Shown here one piece after another: positions 29,137 to 40,752 of a stretch of 64,000 nt of DNA. This DNA is from an uncultured Propionivibrio sp. (lineage in GTDB: Bacteria; Pseudomonadota; Gammaproteobacteria; Burkholderiales; Rhodocyclaceae). Position 1 is the first letter of the stretch, and every line of letters starts with the position of its first letter. The notes under the pieces are model-generated. The model was given only the letters and a program-made list of their open reading frames with translations, was not told the origin of the DNA and did no database searches. The DNA is taken from the NCBI GenBank assembly GCA_937923255.1, contig CALAIL010000061.1:1-64000 (forward strand). The letters run 5' to 3'. Position numbers and translations under genes: made by a program.

Positions 29137-30224
29137 TGCTGTTGGCTCTGGCGCAATGGCTGTCGCAAAGCATCAGCGGATTCAATGTATTCGCTTACAT
29201 CACCTTGCGCGCGGTCCTGGCGGCGCTGACGGCGCTGACGATTTCCTTTATCGCCGGGCCCTCGGTGATTCGCTGGCTGGCGGCTAAAAAAATCGGCCAA
29301 GCCGTGCGTCAGAACGGCCCGCAGACGCATCTTTCCAAATCGGGAACGCCGACCATGGGCGGCGTGCTGGTTCTGATTTCGATCGCCGTTACAACACTGC
29401 TTTGGGGCGATCTGACAAATCGCTATATCTGGGTGATTCTGATCGTGACGCTGGGTTTTGGTGCGATCGGCTGGTATGACGACTGGAAAAAAGTCGTCTA
29501 CCGCGACCCCAAAGGGTTGGCGAGCCGCTGGAAATATTTCTGGCAGTCGGTGATCGGGCTGCTCGTCGCCCTCTATCTGGCGATGACTTCGACGCTGCCA
29601 GCGCAAACGCAACTGATCGTGCCGTTTTTCAAAACGGTGGCGTATCCGCTCGGTATCGCTGGTTTTGTCATTCTTACTTATCTGGTCATTGTTGGCACCA
29701 GCAACGCCGTCAATCTGACCGATGGTCTCGATGGTCTGGCGATCATGCCGGCGGTGATGGTCGCGGCGGCGCTGGCGATTTTTGCCTACGTGGCCGGCAA
29801 TGCCGTTTTTGCCCGTTACCTGCTGATGCCGTATATCCCCGGCGCAGGCGAGCTGGCCGTTTTTCTTGGCGCATTGACGGGTGCGGGACTGGGATTTTTG
29901 TGGTTCAACGTCTATCCGGCGGAAGTTTTTATGGGCGATGTAGGCGCGCTGGCGCTGGGCGGTGCGCTGGGTACCGTGGCCGTGATCGTCCGTCAGGAAA
30001 TTGTGCTGGCGATCATGGGCGGTATTTTCGTTGCCGAAACGCTGTCGGTCGCAGCGCAGGTGCTCTATTTCCGGCTGACGGGCGGCAAGCGCATTTTCCG
30101 GATGGCGCCGCTGCATCACCACTATGAGCTGGGCGGCTGGAAAGAAACCCAGGTCGTCGTTCGTTTCTGGATCATCACCATCATCCTGGTGCTGATCGGA
30201 CTGTCCACGCTGAAGATCCGTTGA
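29136..30224 (+). CDS. mraY: Phospho-MurNAc-pentapeptide translocase
   Basis: A 362-residue integral membrane enzyme making lipid I from undecaprenyl phosphate. Conserved Asp motifs: [18 protein letters not shown] and [12 protein letters not shown]; the [11 protein letters not shown] loop near the end is diagnostic. About ten helices are expected. AGGAG lies 10 bases before the start. Confidence 0.96.
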   Translation: MLLALAQWLSQSISGFNVFAYITLRAVLAALTALTISFIAGPSVIRWLAAKKIGQAVRQNGPQTHLSKSGTPTMGGVLVLISIAVTTLLWGDLTNRYIWVILIVTLGFGAIGWYDDWKKVVYRDPKGLASRWKYFWQSVIGLLVALYLAMTSTLPAQTQLIVPFFKTVAYPLGIAGFVILTYLVIVGTSNAVNLTDGLDGLAIMPAVMVAAALAIFAYVAGNAVFARYLLMPYIPGAGELAVFLGALTGAGLGFLWFNVYPAEVFMGDVGALALGGALGTVAVIVRQEIVLAIMGGIFVAETLSVAAQVLYFRLTGGKRIFRMAPLHHHYELGGWKETQVVVRFWIITIILVLIGLSTLKIR

Positions 30225-30225
30225 A

Positions 30226-31716
30226 ATGCGCACCGAAAAAATGTTCCCAGAGACACCGGAAACAATGCCCGCAGACAAGGCATTGCAGGGGAAACGCGTC
30301 CTGACGCTTGGGCTGGGAGAAAGCGGCCTGGCGATGGCGCGCTGGCTGGCGCGCGAGGGCGCGCGCGTTCGCGTGGCCGATAGCCGTGCTGCGCCGCCGA
30401 ATGCAGATGCACTGCGCGCATCCGTTCCGGACGCCGAACTGTTTTTCGGCGGTTTTCCTGAAGCGGCGTTTGCGGAGGTTGATCTGCTGGCGATTTCTCC
30501 CGGCGTGCCGGCACAGACGCACGCAGTTGCCGCTGCCGTGGCTGGCGGTTTGCCGCTCATCTCCGAAATCGAACTGTTTGCCTGGGGCGTGCGCAAATAT
30601 GCGCCGCATGCAAAGATCATCGCCATTACCGGCAGCAACGGCAAGACGACGACGACGGCGCTGACAGCGCATTTGCTTTCGGCAGCCGGCGTGCCGGCCG
30701 TTGCTTGCGGCAATATTTCGCCTTCGGCGCTCGATGCGCTGATGCAGGCGCTGGCTGATGGTGCGTTGCCGGAAGTCTGGGTACTTGAATTATCGAGCTT
30801 CCAGCTGGAAACGACCCGTTCGCTGAATGCCGTGGCAGCGACGGTGCTCAACATCAGCGAAGATCATCTCGACCGCTATGCCGACATGGCCGCTTATGCA
30901 GCGGCCAAGGCCCGCATATTTACGGGCTGCCGGACGATGGTCGTCAATCGCGACGATGCGTGTGTGGCGGCCTGGGCGGGCGAACAATGGGCGCCGCCGC
31001 ACCGCATCAGTTTTGGTCTAGATCGTCCATCGCGCGCCGGGGATTACGGTATTGCCGACGGTTGGATCGTGCGCGGCGAAACGCGCCTAGCCGCCCTGGC
31101 GGATTTACCGCTGACGGGCCTGCACAATGCCGCCAATATCATGGCGGCGCTGGCGCTCGGCGAGGCGTTTGACGAAGAAAATGGCATTTTGCCGCAACGC
31201 CTGCTGGCCGGACTGGCGACGTTTTCCGGCCTGCCGCATCGCGTTGAAAAAGTGGCGGAAATCGGCGGAGTTGCTTATTTCGATGATTCCAAAGGCACCA
31301 ATGTCGGCGCGACGCAGGCTGCGCTGCAAGGTTTGGGACGCAAGGTCGCGATCATTCTCGGCGGTGAAGGCAAGGATCAGGATTTTTCCCTACTGCGGCC
31401 TGCATTGACCGCACATGCACGCGCTGTGGCGCTGATCGGCCGTGATGCCCGTCTGATCGCCGAAGCGGTCGGCGAAGTCGGCGTTCCCGTGCATTTCTGC
31501 GCCGATCTGCCGCAGGCAACGCGCTGGTGCGCCGCCCAGACGCAGCCAGGAGATGCCGTGCTACTTTCGCCGGCCTGCGCCAGCTTCGACATGTTCCGTA
31601 ATTACGCCCATCGCGCCGAAGTGTTCGTTGCCGCCGTACATGCACTGCAGCGTGAGCTAAAAGATACGGTGGCGCATACGGCGGTAGAAAATTCAGTTAA
31701 AGGATCCGTGCGATGA
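30226..31716 (+). CDS. murD: UDP-MurNAc-L-alanine:D-glutamate ligase
   Basis: A 496-residue Mur ligase adding D-Glu. N-terminal Rossmann motif [19 protein letters not shown] loop [13 protein letters not shown], and [11 protein letters not shown]. It begins one base after the mraY stop. The first ~20 residues precede the usual family start; ATG codons at 30,241 or 30,265 could be used instead. The C-terminal ~20 residues are extra. Confidence 0.94.
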   Translation: MRTEKMFPETPETMPADKALQGKRVLTLGLGESGLAMARWLAREGARVRVADSRAAPPNADALRASVPDAELFFGGFPEAAFAEVDLLAISPGVPAQTHAVAAAVAGGLPLISEIELFAWGVRKYAPHAKIIAITGSNGKTTTTALTAHLLSAAGVPAVACGNISPSALDALMQALADGALPEVWVLELSSFQLETTRSLNAVAATVLNISEDHLDRYADMAAYAAAKARIFTGCRTMVVNRDDACVAAWAGEQWAPPHRISFGLDRPSRAGDYGIADGWIVRGETRLAALADLPLTGLHNAANIMAALALGEAFDEENGILPQRLLAGLATFSGLPHRVEKVAEIGGVAYFDDSKGTNVGATQAALQGLGRKVAIILGGEGKDQDFSLLRPALTAHARAVALIGRDARLIAEAVGEVGVPVHFCADLPQATRWCAAQTQPGDAVLLSPACASFDMFRNYAHRAEVFVAAVHALQRELKDTVAHTAVENSVKGSVR

Positions 31717-32873
31717 TCCCATCCTTTGACACGCCGCGCCGTCTGCCTGCCGAAGTCGATCTGACGCTGCTGTGGAGCGCCCTGTTTTTGCTGCTTCTGG
31801 GCATGGTCATGGTCTATTCGGCTTCGGCAGCCATTGCTGAGGCCGACCGCTATACCGGCAATCATCCGGCGTACTATCTGGTGCGTCACGGCATTTTTCT
31901 GGCCATCGGCCTGAGCGCAGCAGCGGTGGCTTTTCAGATTCCGATGACAACATGGGAGCGGATTGCGCCCTGGCTTTTCGTTGCCGGTTGCGTGCTGCTG
32001 GCGCTGGTATTGATTCCGGGGATCGGGCGCGAAGTCAATGGTGCGCGCCGCTGGCTGCCGCTGGGTGTCGTCAATCTCCAGCCGTCCGAACTGATGAAGT
32101 TGTTTGCCGTACTCTATGCCGCCGACTATACGGTGCGCAAGATGCCGTACATGCATAACCTGAAAAAGGCTTTTCTGCCGATGGCGTGCGCGATGATTGC
32201 CGTCGGCGTGCTGTTGCTCAAGGAACCGGATTTCGGCGCCTTTGTCGTTGTGATCTCGATTGCTATGGGCATCCTTTTCCTTGGCGGGATGCGGGCCCGC
32301 TTGTTTGCCGTGCTGATCATCGTGCTGCTGGCCGCATTTACCGCGCTGATCATTACTTCGCCCTACCGGCGCGACCGCATTTTCGGCTTCATGGATCCGT
32401 GGGCCGATGCGTTTGGGCGCGGTTATCAGCTTTCGCATGCGTTGATCGCTTTCGGGCGCGGCGAATTCTTTGGCGTCGGGCTGGGCGCCAGTGTCGAGAA
32501 GCTGTTCTACCTGCCCGAAGCACATACCGACTTTCTGCTGGCGGTGATTGCCGAAGAGCTCGGTTTCGTCGGCGTTACGCTGGTGGTCGTTCTCTTTGGG
32601 CTGCTTATCCAGCGGGCGTTTGCCATCGGTCGCCAGGCCGTCACGCTTGACCGCCTTTATCCGGCGCTGGTGGCGCAGGGCATCGGCATCTGGATCGGCG
32701 TGCAGGGGTTTATCAACATGGGCGTGAATATGGGCGTGCTGCCGACCAAAGGTCTGACGCTGCCGCTGATGAGCTTCGGCGGATCGGGCATCCTGATCAA
32801 TTGCGTCGCGCTGGCGATCGTCCTGCGCGTCGATTGGGAAAACCGGCAATTGATGCGAGGCGCCAAATTATGA
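31713..32873 (+). CDS. ftsW: Septal peptidoglycan glycosyltransferase FtsW
   Basis: A 386-residue SEDS-family polytopic protein that polymerises lipid II at the septum together with FtsI. Typical segments: [14 protein letters not shown] in helix 1, [36 protein letters not shown] with the functional Glu region, and the end [19 protein letters not shown]. It overlaps murD and murG by four bases each. Confidence 0.95.
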   Translation: MIPSFDTPRRLPAEVDLTLLWSALFLLLLGMVMVYSASAAIAEADRYTGNHPAYYLVRHGIFLAIGLSAAAVAFQIPMTTWERIAPWLFVAGCVLLALVLIPGIGREVNGARRWLPLGVVNLQPSELMKLFAVLYAADYTVRKMPYMHNLKKAFLPMACAMIAVGVLLLKEPDFGAFVVVISIAMGILFLGGMRARLFAVLIIVLLAAFTALIITSPYRRDRIFGFMDPWADAFGRGYQLSHALIAFGRGEFFGVGLGASVEKLFYLPEAHTDFLLAVIAEELGFVGVTLVVVLFGLLIQRAFAIGRQAVTLDRLYPALVAQGIGIWIGVQGFINMGVNMGVLPTKGLTLPLMSFGGSGILINCVALAIVLRVDWENRQLMRGAKL

Positions 32874-33976
32874 GGTCCGCAACATTGACGCTTTTGGTCA
32901 TGGCCGGCGGTACCGGCGGCCATGTGTTTCCCGGTCTGGCGGTGGCCGATCTTCTGCATGCGCGCGGCTGGAACGTCATCTGGATGGGGAATCCGGACAG
33001 TTTCGAGGCGCGCACCGTACCGGCGCGCGGTTACGAAATGGCCTGGGTGAAGTTCGGCGCATTGCGCGGTAAAGGATTGCTGCGCAAACTGCTGCTGCCG
33101 TTCAGTCTGCTGTCCGGCTTTTGTCAGGCGCGGCGCGAAATTCGCCGTATCCAGCCGGACGTTGTGCTTGGCATGGGTGGGTATATCAGCTTTCCCGGCG
33201 GCATGATGGCCGCGTTATCCGGCCGCCCGCTTGTGATTCATGAACAAAATTCCATTGCCGGGCTGGCCAATCGTGTTCTCGCCGGTGTAGCCAAACGCAT
33301 CGTCTGCGGCTTTCCGGATGCGTTGCGCAACAGCGTCTGGGCGGGTAATCCGGTGCGCGCCGAAATCGCGCATCTGCCGCCGCCGGCCGAGCGTTTCGCT
33401 GATCGTCCGGCCGGGGCGCCGATCCGTCTGTTAGTACTGGGCGGCAGCCTGGGCGCCGCGGCGCTCAACGATATTGTGCCGCGCGGTTTGGGGCTGATTC
33501 CCGAGGCGGAACGCCCGCAGATCGTGCATCAGGCGGGCGCAAAGCATCTGGCGCAGTTGCAGGCAAATTATGCCGCAGCCGGCGTGCGCGCCGAATGCGT
33601 CGATTTTATCGAAGATATGGCCGGCGCCTATGCCTGGGCCGACCTGGTGTTGTGCCGTGCCGGGGCGCTGACCGTCGCCGAACTGGCCGCAGCGGGCGTG
33701 GCGAGCATTCTCGTGCCTTATCCATATGCCGTGGATGACCATCAAACGGCCAACGCCCGTTTTCTCACCGCGGCGGGGGGTGCCATCCTGTTGCCGCAGG
33801 CCGAGATGACGCCGGAGTCGGTCAGCCTGATCCGCAACTATACGCGCGGACAATTGTTGCAGATGGCCGAACGCGCGCATGCGCTGGCCAAACCGGAAGC
33901 CGCCGAAACGGTGGCGCAGATTTGCGAAGTGCTGGTCAGACCGGCCAGCGGCGGCGGAGAACAGCATGCGGCATAA
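32870..33976 (+). CDS. murG: UDP-GlcNAc:lipid I GlcNAc transferase
   Basis: A 368-residue GT28 enzyme on the inner leaflet, making lipid II. Glycine-rich [16 protein letters not shown] at the start, [14 protein letters not shown], and the UDP-GlcNAc site [18 protein letters not shown]. The ATG at 32,870 overlaps the ftsW stop and begins the normal family N-terminus. Confidence 0.95.
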   Translation: MRSATLTLLVMAGGTGGHVFPGLAVADLLHARGWNVIWMGNPDSFEARTVPARGYEMAWVKFGALRGKGLLRKLLLPFSLLSGFCQARREIRRIQPDVVLGMGGYISFPGGMMAALSGRPLVIHEQNSIAGLANRVLAGVAKRIVCGFPDALRNSVWAGNPVRAEIAHLPPPAERFADRPAGAPIRLLVLGGSLGAAALNDIVPRGLGLIPEAERPQIVHQAGAKHLAQLQANYAAAGVRAECVDFIEDMAGAYAWADLVLCRAGALTVAELAAAGVASILVPYPYAVDDHQTANARFLTAAGGAILLPQAEMTPESVSLIRNYTRGQLLQMAERAHALAKPEAAETVAQICEVLVRPASGGGEQHAA

Positions 33977-35372
33977 GGTTAAACACATTCATTTTGTCGG
34001 CATCGGCGGTTCCGGGATGAGCGGTATCGCGGAAGTGCTCGCCAATCTGGGCTTTACGGTCAGCGGTTCTGATCTGGCCGACAGTGCGACAACGCGCCGT
34101 CTGGCGAGCATCGGTATTCGTATTGCCGTCGGCCATGCCGCTGCGAATATTGCGGGTGCTGATGCTGTGGTCGTATCGACGGCGGTGCATGCGGACAATC
34201 CCGAAATCACGGCGGCCCGTGAGCGAAAAATTCCCGTTGTACCGCGTGCGCAAATGCTCGCTGAGCTGATGCGCTTGAGGCGAGGCATCGCCGTCGCGGG
34301 TGCGCACGGCAAAACGACGACGACCAGCCTGGTCGCCTCGATTCTGGGTGAAAGTGGAATGGACCCAACCTTCGTCATTGGTGGCCGGCTCAATGCCGCT
34401 GGTGCCAATGCGCGGCTCGGTGCGGGTGAGTTTATCGTCGCCGAAGCCGATGAATCGGATGCTTCTTTCCTCTATTTATCGCCGGTGATTTCTATTGTCA
34501 CCAACATCGACGCTGACCATATGGAAACTTATGGACATGATTTTGGCCGGCTCAAGCAGACATTCATCGATTTTCTGCAACGCCTGCCGTTTTATGGCGT
34601 GGCGGTACTTTGCACTGATGACGCCAACGTGCGCGAAATCATGCCGGCGGTGACGAAGCAGATCGTCAGCTATGGCCTCGATCCGGCAGCAAACGTGCGC
34701 GCCGAAAACATCGTGGCGGATCATGGGCAGATGCGGTTTGACTGTGTGCGCACGAACGGCGGCGTCTCGCGTTTGCCGGTCACGCTCAATCTGCCAGGCG
34801 TTCACAATGTGCTCAACGCGCTGGCGGCGATTGCCGTGGCCAGTGAGCTGGGCGCACCCGATGCGGCGATTGTCAGGGCGCTGGCCGAATTCAAGGGCGT
34901 TGGCCGGCGCTTCCAGCGCTATGGTGAGGTGGCTTTGCCGGGCGGCGGCGCATTTACGCTGGTTGATGATTACGGCCATCATCCGGCGGAAATGCGTGCG
35001 ACGATTGCTGCGGCTCGCGGCGCTTTCCCGGGCCGCCGTCTGTTATTGGCGTTCCAGCCGCACCGTTACTCGCGTATGCGTGACTGTTTTGAGGATTTCG
35101 TCAGCGTGCTCTCCAGTGTCGATGCTTTAGTGCTGGGCGAAGTCTATGCCGCGGGCGAGGCGCCGATCGTGGCGGCGGACGGGCGTTCGCTGGCGCGCGC
35201 ACTGCGCGTGGCAGGAAAAATCGAGCCGGTTTTTGTCGAGGACGTTGCGGCGATGCCGGCGGCAATTATCGATGCGGCGCGTGACGGTGATGTCGTCATG
35301 ACGATGGGCGCCGGGTCGATTGGCAGCGTACCGGGAAAACTGGCTGCCGGATTGGTCGGCGAGGCTTCGTAA
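33966..35372 (+). CDS. murC: UDP-MurNAc:L-alanine ligase
   Basis: A 468-residue Mur ligase starting peptide assembly. [16 protein letters not shown] at the N-terminus, ATP loop [25 protein letters not shown], and [13 protein letters not shown]. The ATG at 33,966 lies inside the last codons of murG (11-base overlap) and fits the family start. Confidence 0.95.
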   Translation: MRHKVKHIHFVGIGGSGMSGIAEVLANLGFTVSGSDLADSATTRRLASIGIRIAVGHAAANIAGADAVVVSTAVHADNPEITAARERKIPVVPRAQMLAELMRLRRGIAVAGAHGKTTTTSLVASILGESGMDPTFVIGGRLNAAGANARLGAGEFIVAEADESDASFLYLSPVISIVTNIDADHMETYGHDFGRLKQTFIDFLQRLPFYGVAVLCTDDANVREIMPAVTKQIVSYGLDPAANVRAENIVADHGQMRFDCVRTNGGVSRLPVTLNLPGVHNVLNALAAIAVASELGAPDAAIVRALAEFKGVGRRFQRYGEVALPGGGAFTLVDDYGHHPAEMRATIAAARGAFPGRRLLLAFQPHRYSRMRDCFEDFVSVLSSVDALVLGEVYAAGEAPIVAADGRSLARALRVAGKIEPVFVEDVAAMPAAIIDAARDGDVVMTMGAGSIGSVPGKLAAGLVGEAS

Positions 35373-35375
35373 AGG

Positions 35376-35453
35376 ATGAATGGAATGAGCCTAGAGGTGA
35401 CATTTTTGGCAAAAGCAAGCGATACAGGCGGTGCGCATGAGTCCGTTCGGTAA
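35376..35453 (+). CDS. Possible 25-residue leader peptide between murC and ddlB
   Basis: A small frame opening with ATG at 35,376, just after the murC stop, and ending 17 bases inside ddlB. AAGG directly precedes it, close to the start. The sequence ([19 protein letters not shown] and six more residues) matches nothing I know. It may couple translation of ddlB to murC, or be chance. Confidence 0.25.
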   Translation: MNGMSLEVTFLAKASDTGGAHESVR

Positions 35454-36342
35454 GGTTGCCGTGCTGATGGGCGGGCGCTCGGCGGAGCGCGATATTTCGC
35501 TCGACAGCGGTTCGCGGGTATTGGCAGCGCTGCAACGGCAAGGCGTCGATGCGCAGGCGTTCGATCCGGCGGAACGGCCGTTGAGTGATCTAGCGGCGTT
35601 CGACCGCGCCTTTATTGCGCTGCACGGGCGTTATGGCGAGGATGGCACGATTCAGGGCGCGCTTGAATTGATGGGCGTGCCTTATACCGGCAGCGGTGTG
35701 ATGGCTTCGGCGGTTGGCATGGATAAATGGCGCACCAAGCTAATCTGGCGCGCAGCCGGTTTGCCGATGCCGAATTTCATCATGCTGGACGAGAACTGCG
35801 ATTTTGAGGCGGCTGAACGGCATCTGGGGCTGCCGATTTTCGTCAAACCGGCGTGTGAAGGCTCGTCAATCGGCATTACCCGCGTCAGTCGGGTGGGGCA
35901 ATTGCAGGCTGCTTACCGCGAAGCGGCAAAGCACGATACCTTGGTCATCGCCGAGCAGGCAATTTCGGGCGGCGAGTATACGGTGGCCGTTCTGGGCGAC
36001 GAGGCGCTGCCTGTCGTCCGTATTGTTCCGGCAACCGAGTTTTACGACTACGAGGCCAAGTATCTTCGCAACGATACCCAATATTTATGCCCGTGCGGTT
36101 TGCCGGAGGCGCGTGAGCGGGAAATGCGCGCGCAGGCGCTGGAAGCTTTTCGCATTCTTGGCTGCCGGGGATGGGGGCGGGTCGATTTTCTGATGGATGA
36201 GCGTGGCGCAGCCTATTTGCTCGAAATCAATACCTCTCCAGGAATGACGGATCATTCCCTTGTGCCAATGGCGGCCCGGGCGGCAGGAATTTCTTACGAG
36301 CAGCTTGTCTGGCGTGTGCTGGAACAGGCCGCACTGGGGTGA
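35437..36342 (+). CDS. ddlB: D-alanine-D-alanine ligase
   Basis: A 301-residue ATP-grasp enzyme making the D-Ala-D-Ala used by MurF. Motifs: [47 protein letters not shown] and the metal site [21 protein letters not shown] at 35,437 has AGGCGG about five bases before it; GTG at 35,431 is an alternative. The stop is directly followed by ftsQ. Confidence 0.95.
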   Translation: MSPFGKVAVLMGGRSAERDISLDSGSRVLAALQRQGVDAQAFDPAERPLSDLAAFDRAFIALHGRYGEDGTIQGALELMGVPYTGSGVMASAVGMDKWRTKLIWRAAGLPMPNFIMLDENCDFEAAERHLGLPIFVKPACEGSSIGITRVSRVGQLQAAYREAAKHDTLVIAEQAISGGEYTVAVLGDEALPVVRIVPATEFYDYEAKYLRNDTQYLCPCGLPEAREREMRAQALEAFRILGCRGWGRVDFLMDERGAAYLLEINTSPGMTDHSLVPMAARAAGISYEQLVWRVLEQAALG

Positions 36343-37098
36343 ATGATGTGGAATCGTCCGCGACTGATGATGGCCGTTGCTGATCTGCTTTTTGTGATCG
36401 GCGCGGCTGCATTGCTGGTTGCCGCGGTGATTTGGGGGATGCATCTACCGTTTTTTCCGCTGCGCGAGGTCGTCTTCCAGCGCGAACTTCAGCATGTGCG
36501 GATGGACGATGTTGAACAGATTTTGACGGAACGCTTGCATGGAAATTTTTTCAGTATCGATCTTGATCGTTTGCAGCAGACAATTGAAGAGTTGCCTTGG
36601 GTGCGTCACGCGCAAGTGCGCCGGCAGTGGCCGGGACGCATTGAGGTGGATGTCGAGGAGCACCTGCCGGCCGCCCTATGGGGGACTTCCGGCGGACAGC
36701 TTGTCAATTCATATGGCGAACTGTTTTTTGCTGATGTTACGGATATGCCGCAGCGTTTGCCGGTACTGACAGGGCCGATCGAGATGGCGCAGGAAATGCT
36801 CGACTATTTCCGCCAGGCGGAAACCTTGCTGGCATCGGTCAAACGCTGGCCGAAGGCACTCGATGTTTCGCCGCGTTTGGCACTGCGCATGACGCTCGAT
36901 GATGGCATGGTTGTCGAACTGGGACGGCAGCAGGAGAAAGCACCGATCAAGCAACGGATTGAGCGTTTCGTCGAGCATTATCCAAGCGTGCTGACGGCGG
37001 CCGGGCAGCCGCCAGCGGCTGTCGATATGCGTTATCCGAACGGGTTTGCGCTGCGTGTCGGCGCGGTGGCGGCTACTGAAAGTAAAGGAAGGCCATGA
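36343..37098 (+). CDS. ftsQ: Cell division protein FtsQ
   Basis: A 251-residue bitopic protein: short cytoplasmic part, membrane helix (about 10-32), a POTRA domain starting FFPLREVVFQRELQHV (about 37-106) and a beta domain with the YPNGFALRV strand near the C-terminus that binds FtsB-FtsL. It begins immediately after the ddlB stop and overlaps ftsA by four bases. Confidence 0.93.
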   Translation: MMWNRPRLMMAVADLLFVIGAAALLVAAVIWGMHLPFFPLREVVFQRELQHVRMDDVEQILTERLHGNFFSIDLDRLQQTIEELPWVRHAQVRRQWPGRIEVDVEEHLPAALWGTSGGQLVNSYGELFFADVTDMPQRLPVLTGPIEMAQEMLDYFRQAETLLASVKRWPKALDVSPRLALRMTLDDGMVVELGRQQEKAPIKQRIERFVEHYPSVLTAAGQPPAAVDMRYPNGFALRVGAVAATESKGRP

Positions 37099-38324
37099 GT
37101 AGGGAAAATAAGGAATTCATTGTCGGTCTTGATATCGGCACGACCAAGGTCGTCGCACTGGTTGCCGAAATTACTCCGGAAGGCAGCCTCAATATCATCG
37201 GCATGGGGTCGCAGGATTCGCGCGGCCTGCGCAAAGGGGTTGTCGTCAATATTGAAGAGACGGTCGCAACGATTTCGCGCGTCATGCAAGAAGTCGAGCT
37301 GATGGCCGACTGCAGGATCAAGGACGTGTATACCGGGATTGCGGGTAGCCATATCCGCAGCTTCAATTCAAACGGTATGGTGGCGATCAAGGACAAGGAG
37401 GTGACGCCGGCCGACATCGAGCGCGTCATCGAAACTGCGCGCGCCATGCCGATTCCCGCCGATCAGGAAATTCTGCATATCCTGACGCAGGAATTCATCA
37501 TCGATGATCAGGATGGCATCCGCGAGCCGATCGGCATGAGCGGCTTTCGTCTCGAGGTGAAGGTGCATATCGTCACGGGCGCCGTTTCAGCGGCGCAGAA
37601 CATCGTCAAATGCGTGCGCCGTTGCGGTCTGGAGGTTTGTGATCTGGTTTTGCAGCCGCTGGCGTCGAGCTATGCCGTGTTGTCGGAAGATGAAAAGGAC
37701 CTCGGCGTCTGCCTCGTCGACATTGGCGGCGGGACGACCGATCTTGCCGTGTGGACACAGGGGGCGATCCGCCATACGGCCGTGATCCCGATCGCGGGCG
37801 ATCAGGTGACCAACGATATTGCCATGGCGCTGCGCACGCCGACGCGTGAGGCGGAGGATATCAAGCGCAAGTTTGGCTGTGCACTGTCCGATCTGGCCGA
37901 TCCGGAAGATGCGCTCGATGTGGCCGGGGTCGACGATCGTCCATCGCGGCGGCTGTCGCGGCGCGCGCTGGCCGATGTGATTCAACCGCGCGTTGAGGAA
38001 TTGTATGAATTGATTCAGGCCGAATTGCGCCGTGCCGGCTTTGAGGAAGTGCTCTCGTCCGGCATCGTACTGACCGGCGGTGCGTCAATCATGCCGGGCA
38101 TGATCGAGCTGGGCGAAGAGGTCTTCCACATGCCGGTACGGCTAGGCATCCCAAAGTATTACGGTGCACTGGCCGATGTCGTTCAGAACCCGCGCTTTGC
38201 CACGGCCTGCGGCTTGCTCATGGAGGCGCAGGCGCAGCGCAAGCGTGGATTGAAGGTGCGCGAGACCAGCAATGCCCGGCAGGTTTTGGGGCGGATGCGT
38301 TCGTGGTTTGAAAAGAATTTTTGA
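37095..38324 (+). CDS. ftsA: Cell division protein FtsA
   Basis: A 409-residue actin-like ATPase tethering FtsZ to the membrane. Phosphate-binding motifs VGLDIGTTKVVALV and LVDIGGGTTDLAV, adenosine motif VLTGGASIMPGM, and a C-terminal amphipathic helix MRSWFEKNF for membrane binding. GGAAGG lies shortly before the ATG. Confidence 0.96.
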   Translation: MSRENKEFIVGLDIGTTKVVALVAEITPEGSLNIIGMGSQDSRGLRKGVVVNIEETVATISRVMQEVELMADCRIKDVYTGIAGSHIRSFNSNGMVAIKDKEVTPADIERVIETARAMPIPADQEILHILTQEFIIDDQDGIREPIGMSGFRLEVKVHIVTGAVSAAQNIVKCVRRCGLEVCDLVLQPLASSYAVLSEDEKDLGVCLVDIGGGTTDLAVWTQGAIRHTAVIPIAGDQVTNDIAMALRTPTREAEDIKRKFGCALSDLADPEDALDVAGVDDRPSRRLSRRALADVIQPRVEELYELIQAELRRAGFEEVLSSGIVLTGGASIMPGMIELGEEVFHMPVRLGIPKYYGALADVVQNPRFATACGLLMEAQAQRKRGLKVRETSNARQVLGRMRSWFEKNF

Positions 38325-38389
38325 GGAAATGCTGAGACATCGTTGTTTGTGCGTATTTATTAATGTTTTTTTTGCGAAGGAGAAACGCT

Positions 38390-39592
38390 ATGGCCATGTT
38401 TGAAATCATCGACAAAGAAGAAAGCGCGAGCGATACGGAAACCATTATCAAGGTTGTCGGTGTCGGTGGGGCAGGCGGCAACGCCGTCGATCATATGATC
38501 CGCGAAGGCGTCATGGGGGTCGATTTCGTCGCTGCTAACACGGATGCGCAGGCGCTCAAGCGCTCTGTCGCGCATCGCAAAATTCGTCTCGGCAAATCCG
38601 GCCTGGGAGCAGGCGCCAAACCGGAAGTCGGCCGTAATGCAGCGCTGGAGGAACGCGAGCAGATTGCCGAGACGCTGCGAGGCGCCAATATGGTTTTCAT
38701 TACCGCTGGCATGGGCGGCGGCACCGGCACGGGCGCCGCGCCGATCATCGCCGAGGTCGCGCGTGAAATGGGGATTCTGACGGTCGCCGTCGTGACCAAG
38801 CCGTTTGCCTTTGAAGGCAAGCGCGCCAAAGTGGCTGAGGCCGGTCTGGTTGAGTTGCAGAAGAACGTTGATTCGCTGATCGTGATCCTCAACGACAAGT
38901 TGATGGATGTGCTCGGTGATGATGTTTCGATGGAAGATGCGTTCAAGGCTGCCGACAACGTACTGCGCAATGCGGTCGGCGGTATCGCCGAGATCATCAA
39001 TTATCCTGGCCTCGTCAATGTCGACTTTGAAGACGTGCGTACGGTCATGAGCGAGATGGGAATGGCAATGATGGGGTCGGCCAGTGCCGCTGGCGTTGAT
39101 CGCGCCCGCATTGCCGCCGAACAGGCCGTTGCTTCGCCGTTGCTCGAAGGCGTTAATCTTTCGGGCGCCAAGGGCGTGCTGGTCAATATTACGGCGACCC
39201 GCGGGCTGAAGATGAAGGAAGTCAACGAAGTAATGAGCACGGTGCGTGAATTTGCTGCCGAAGACGCGCATATTATTTTCGGCGCGGTTTACGATGAGTC
39301 AATGGCCGATGAAATTCGCGTCACTGTTGTGGCGACGGGCCTGGGGCAAGCGCAAGCGCGCCGTCAGGGATTTACCGTCATCGATACGCCGGTGGCGCAG
39401 GCGACCGGAACGAATGATGCCTATGCCATGCATGCCGACGCGATTGACTACGCTGCGCTCGATGGCATTCCAGCCGTGTTCCGCAACAATATGCGCAGTG
39501 GTCGCAGTAGTGCAACGACTGTCGAAGCAATGGTCAATAATGGTATGGATCGCTACGATATTCCGGCGTTTCTGCGCAAACAGGCCGACTGA
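38390..39592 (+). CDS. ftsZ: Cell division GTPase FtsZ
   Basis: A 400-residue tubulin homologue forming the Z ring. The GTP-binding GMGGGTGTGAAPIIAEVA, N-terminal VVGVGGAGGNAVDHMI and T7-loop region NVDFEDVRTVM are intact. After a variable linker the conserved C-terminal peptide YDIPAFLRKQAD binds FtsA. AAGGAG six bases before the ATG at 38,390 fixes the start; an earlier ATG at 38,363 is not supported. Confidence 0.97.
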   Translation: MAMFEIIDKEESASDTETIIKVVGVGGAGGNAVDHMIREGVMGVDFVAANTDAQALKRSVAHRKIRLGKSGLGAGAKPEVGRNAALEEREQIAETLRGANMVFITAGMGGGTGTGAAPIIAEVAREMGILTVAVVTKPFAFEGKRAKVAEAGLVELQKNVDSLIVILNDKLMDVLGDDVSMEDAFKAADNVLRNAVGGIAEIINYPGLVNVDFEDVRTVMSEMGMAMMGSASAAGVDRARIAAEQAVASPLLEGVNLSGAKGVLVNITATRGLKMKEVNEVMSTVREFAAEDAHIIFGAVYDESMADEIRVTVVATGLGQAQARRQGFTVIDTPVAQATGTNDAYAMHADAIDYAALDGIPAVFRNNMRSGRSSATTVEAMVNNGMDRYDIPAFLRKQAD

Positions 39593-39744
39593 CCGGAGCG
39601 TCGGGCAGACGATGCGGTTCATGGGCGGTGCCGGGGTTGGGATTGTTTAGGGTTGAGGCCAGCGTGCGTTCACCCAGCTCCGGTGATCCGCCTATGTTCT
39701 GGATGTATGGCATTTTTTCTCCTTCAGGGAGGTATCGGCGGGCG

Positions 39745-39753
39745 TGTTAGAAT
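39745..39753 (+). promoter_or_regulatory. Extended -10 promoter of lpxC
   Basis: TGTTAGAAT, an extended -10 box, lies 52 bases before the lpxC start; no clear -35 box is needed for this type. Confidence 0.45.
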
Positions 39754-39804
39754 CGCGCCCGTTCCTCCCTTTTTCTTTTTTCCAACGTTTTCGTTTTTGC
39801 GCAC

Positions 39805-40740
39805 ATGCTCAGGCAACGCACCCTCAAGTCACTGGTCAGCGCCTCCGGCGTCGGCCTGCATTCGGGCGTCAAGGTCAATATGACGCTGCGTCCGGCCGCT
39901 CCGGATACGGGCATCATTTTTCGTCGCATCGATCTCGATCCGGTCGTCGACCTGCCAGCGTGCGCCGAGCTGGTGCACGACACGCGCTTGTGTTCATGCG
40001 TTGAGATAGGCGGTGCCAAAGTCGGGACGGTGGAGCACCTGATGTCAGCGCTGGCGGGGCTAGGGATCGATAATGCCTTTGTCGATCTCGATGCAGCGGA
40101 AATCCCGATTTTTGATGGCTCGGCTTCGCCTTTCGTTTTTCTGATCCAGTCGGTAGGGATTGAGGAGCAGCCTGCCGCCAAGAAATTTATTCGTGTGCGG
40201 CGACCCGTCGCGGTACGCGAGACTGATCAGTCCGGCGAGAAATGGGCGCGTTTTGAACCTTACGACGGCTTCCGGCTGGATTTTTCCATCGCGTTCAACC
40301 ATCCCGCTATTGACCGAACCGGGCAGTCGGTACACTTTGATTTTGCAGAGCAGTCCTATGCCCGCGAAATTGCACGCGCCCGCACTTTTGGCTTTACCCA
40401 GGAAGTCGAATGGATGCGTGAAAACGGACTGGCGCTTGGCGGCGGTCTCGATAATGCCGTAGTGCTTGATGAATACCGAGTGCTCAATGGCGACGGCCTG
40501 CGTTATGCCGATGAATTCGTTAGGCACAAGACGCTTGATGCCATTGGTGATCTGTATCTGCTGGGACACCCCTTGCTTGCCGCATTTACCGCGCACAAAT
40601 CAGGGCATGCGCTGAATAATAGGTTGGCGCGCGAACTGTTGGCGCATCCGGAAGCCTGGGAGTTGGTTTCTTTCGCCGATCAGGCCAACGTGCCGCCCAC
40701 CCTACTGCGCTGGCTTGCACCGCCCGTAGCGACGATTTAA
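39805..40740 (+). CDS. lpxC: UDP-3-O-acyl-GlcNAc deacetylase
   Basis: A 311-residue zinc amidase, the committed step of lipid A synthesis. Zinc ligands are in [11 protein letters not shown], and in [14 protein letters not shown] (His and Asp); the catalytic His is in HKSGHALNN. The N-terminus [18 protein letters not shown] is typical. The location after ftsZ is the standard end of the dcw cluster. There is no strong ribosome binding site. Confidence 0.96.
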   Translation: MLRQRTLKSLVSASGVGLHSGVKVNMTLRPAAPDTGIIFRRIDLDPVVDLPACAELVHDTRLCSCVEIGGAKVGTVEHLMSALAGLGIDNAFVDLDAAEIPIFDGSASPFVFLIQSVGIEEQPAAKKFIRVRRPVAVRETDQSGEKWARFEPYDGFRLDFSIAFNHPAIDRTGQSVHFDFAEQSYAREIARARTFGFTQEVEWMRENGLALGGGLDNAVVLDEYRVLNGDGLRYADEFVRHKTLDAIGDLYLLGHPLLAAFTAHKSGHALNNRLARELLAHPEAWELVSFADQANVPPTLLRWLAPPVATI

Positions 40741-40752
40741 GCGGCGGTTGCA

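Noticed and set aside
29010..30854. A 614-codon open frame on the minus strand opposite mraY and murD
   Set aside because: It lies antisense to two clearly recognised genes and has no family features; long antisense frames are expected in GC-rich DNA.
31602..32849. A 415-codon minus-strand frame opposite ftsW
   Set aside because: Antisense to ftsW, rich in His, Gln and Asp as typical for mirrored hydrophobic genes.
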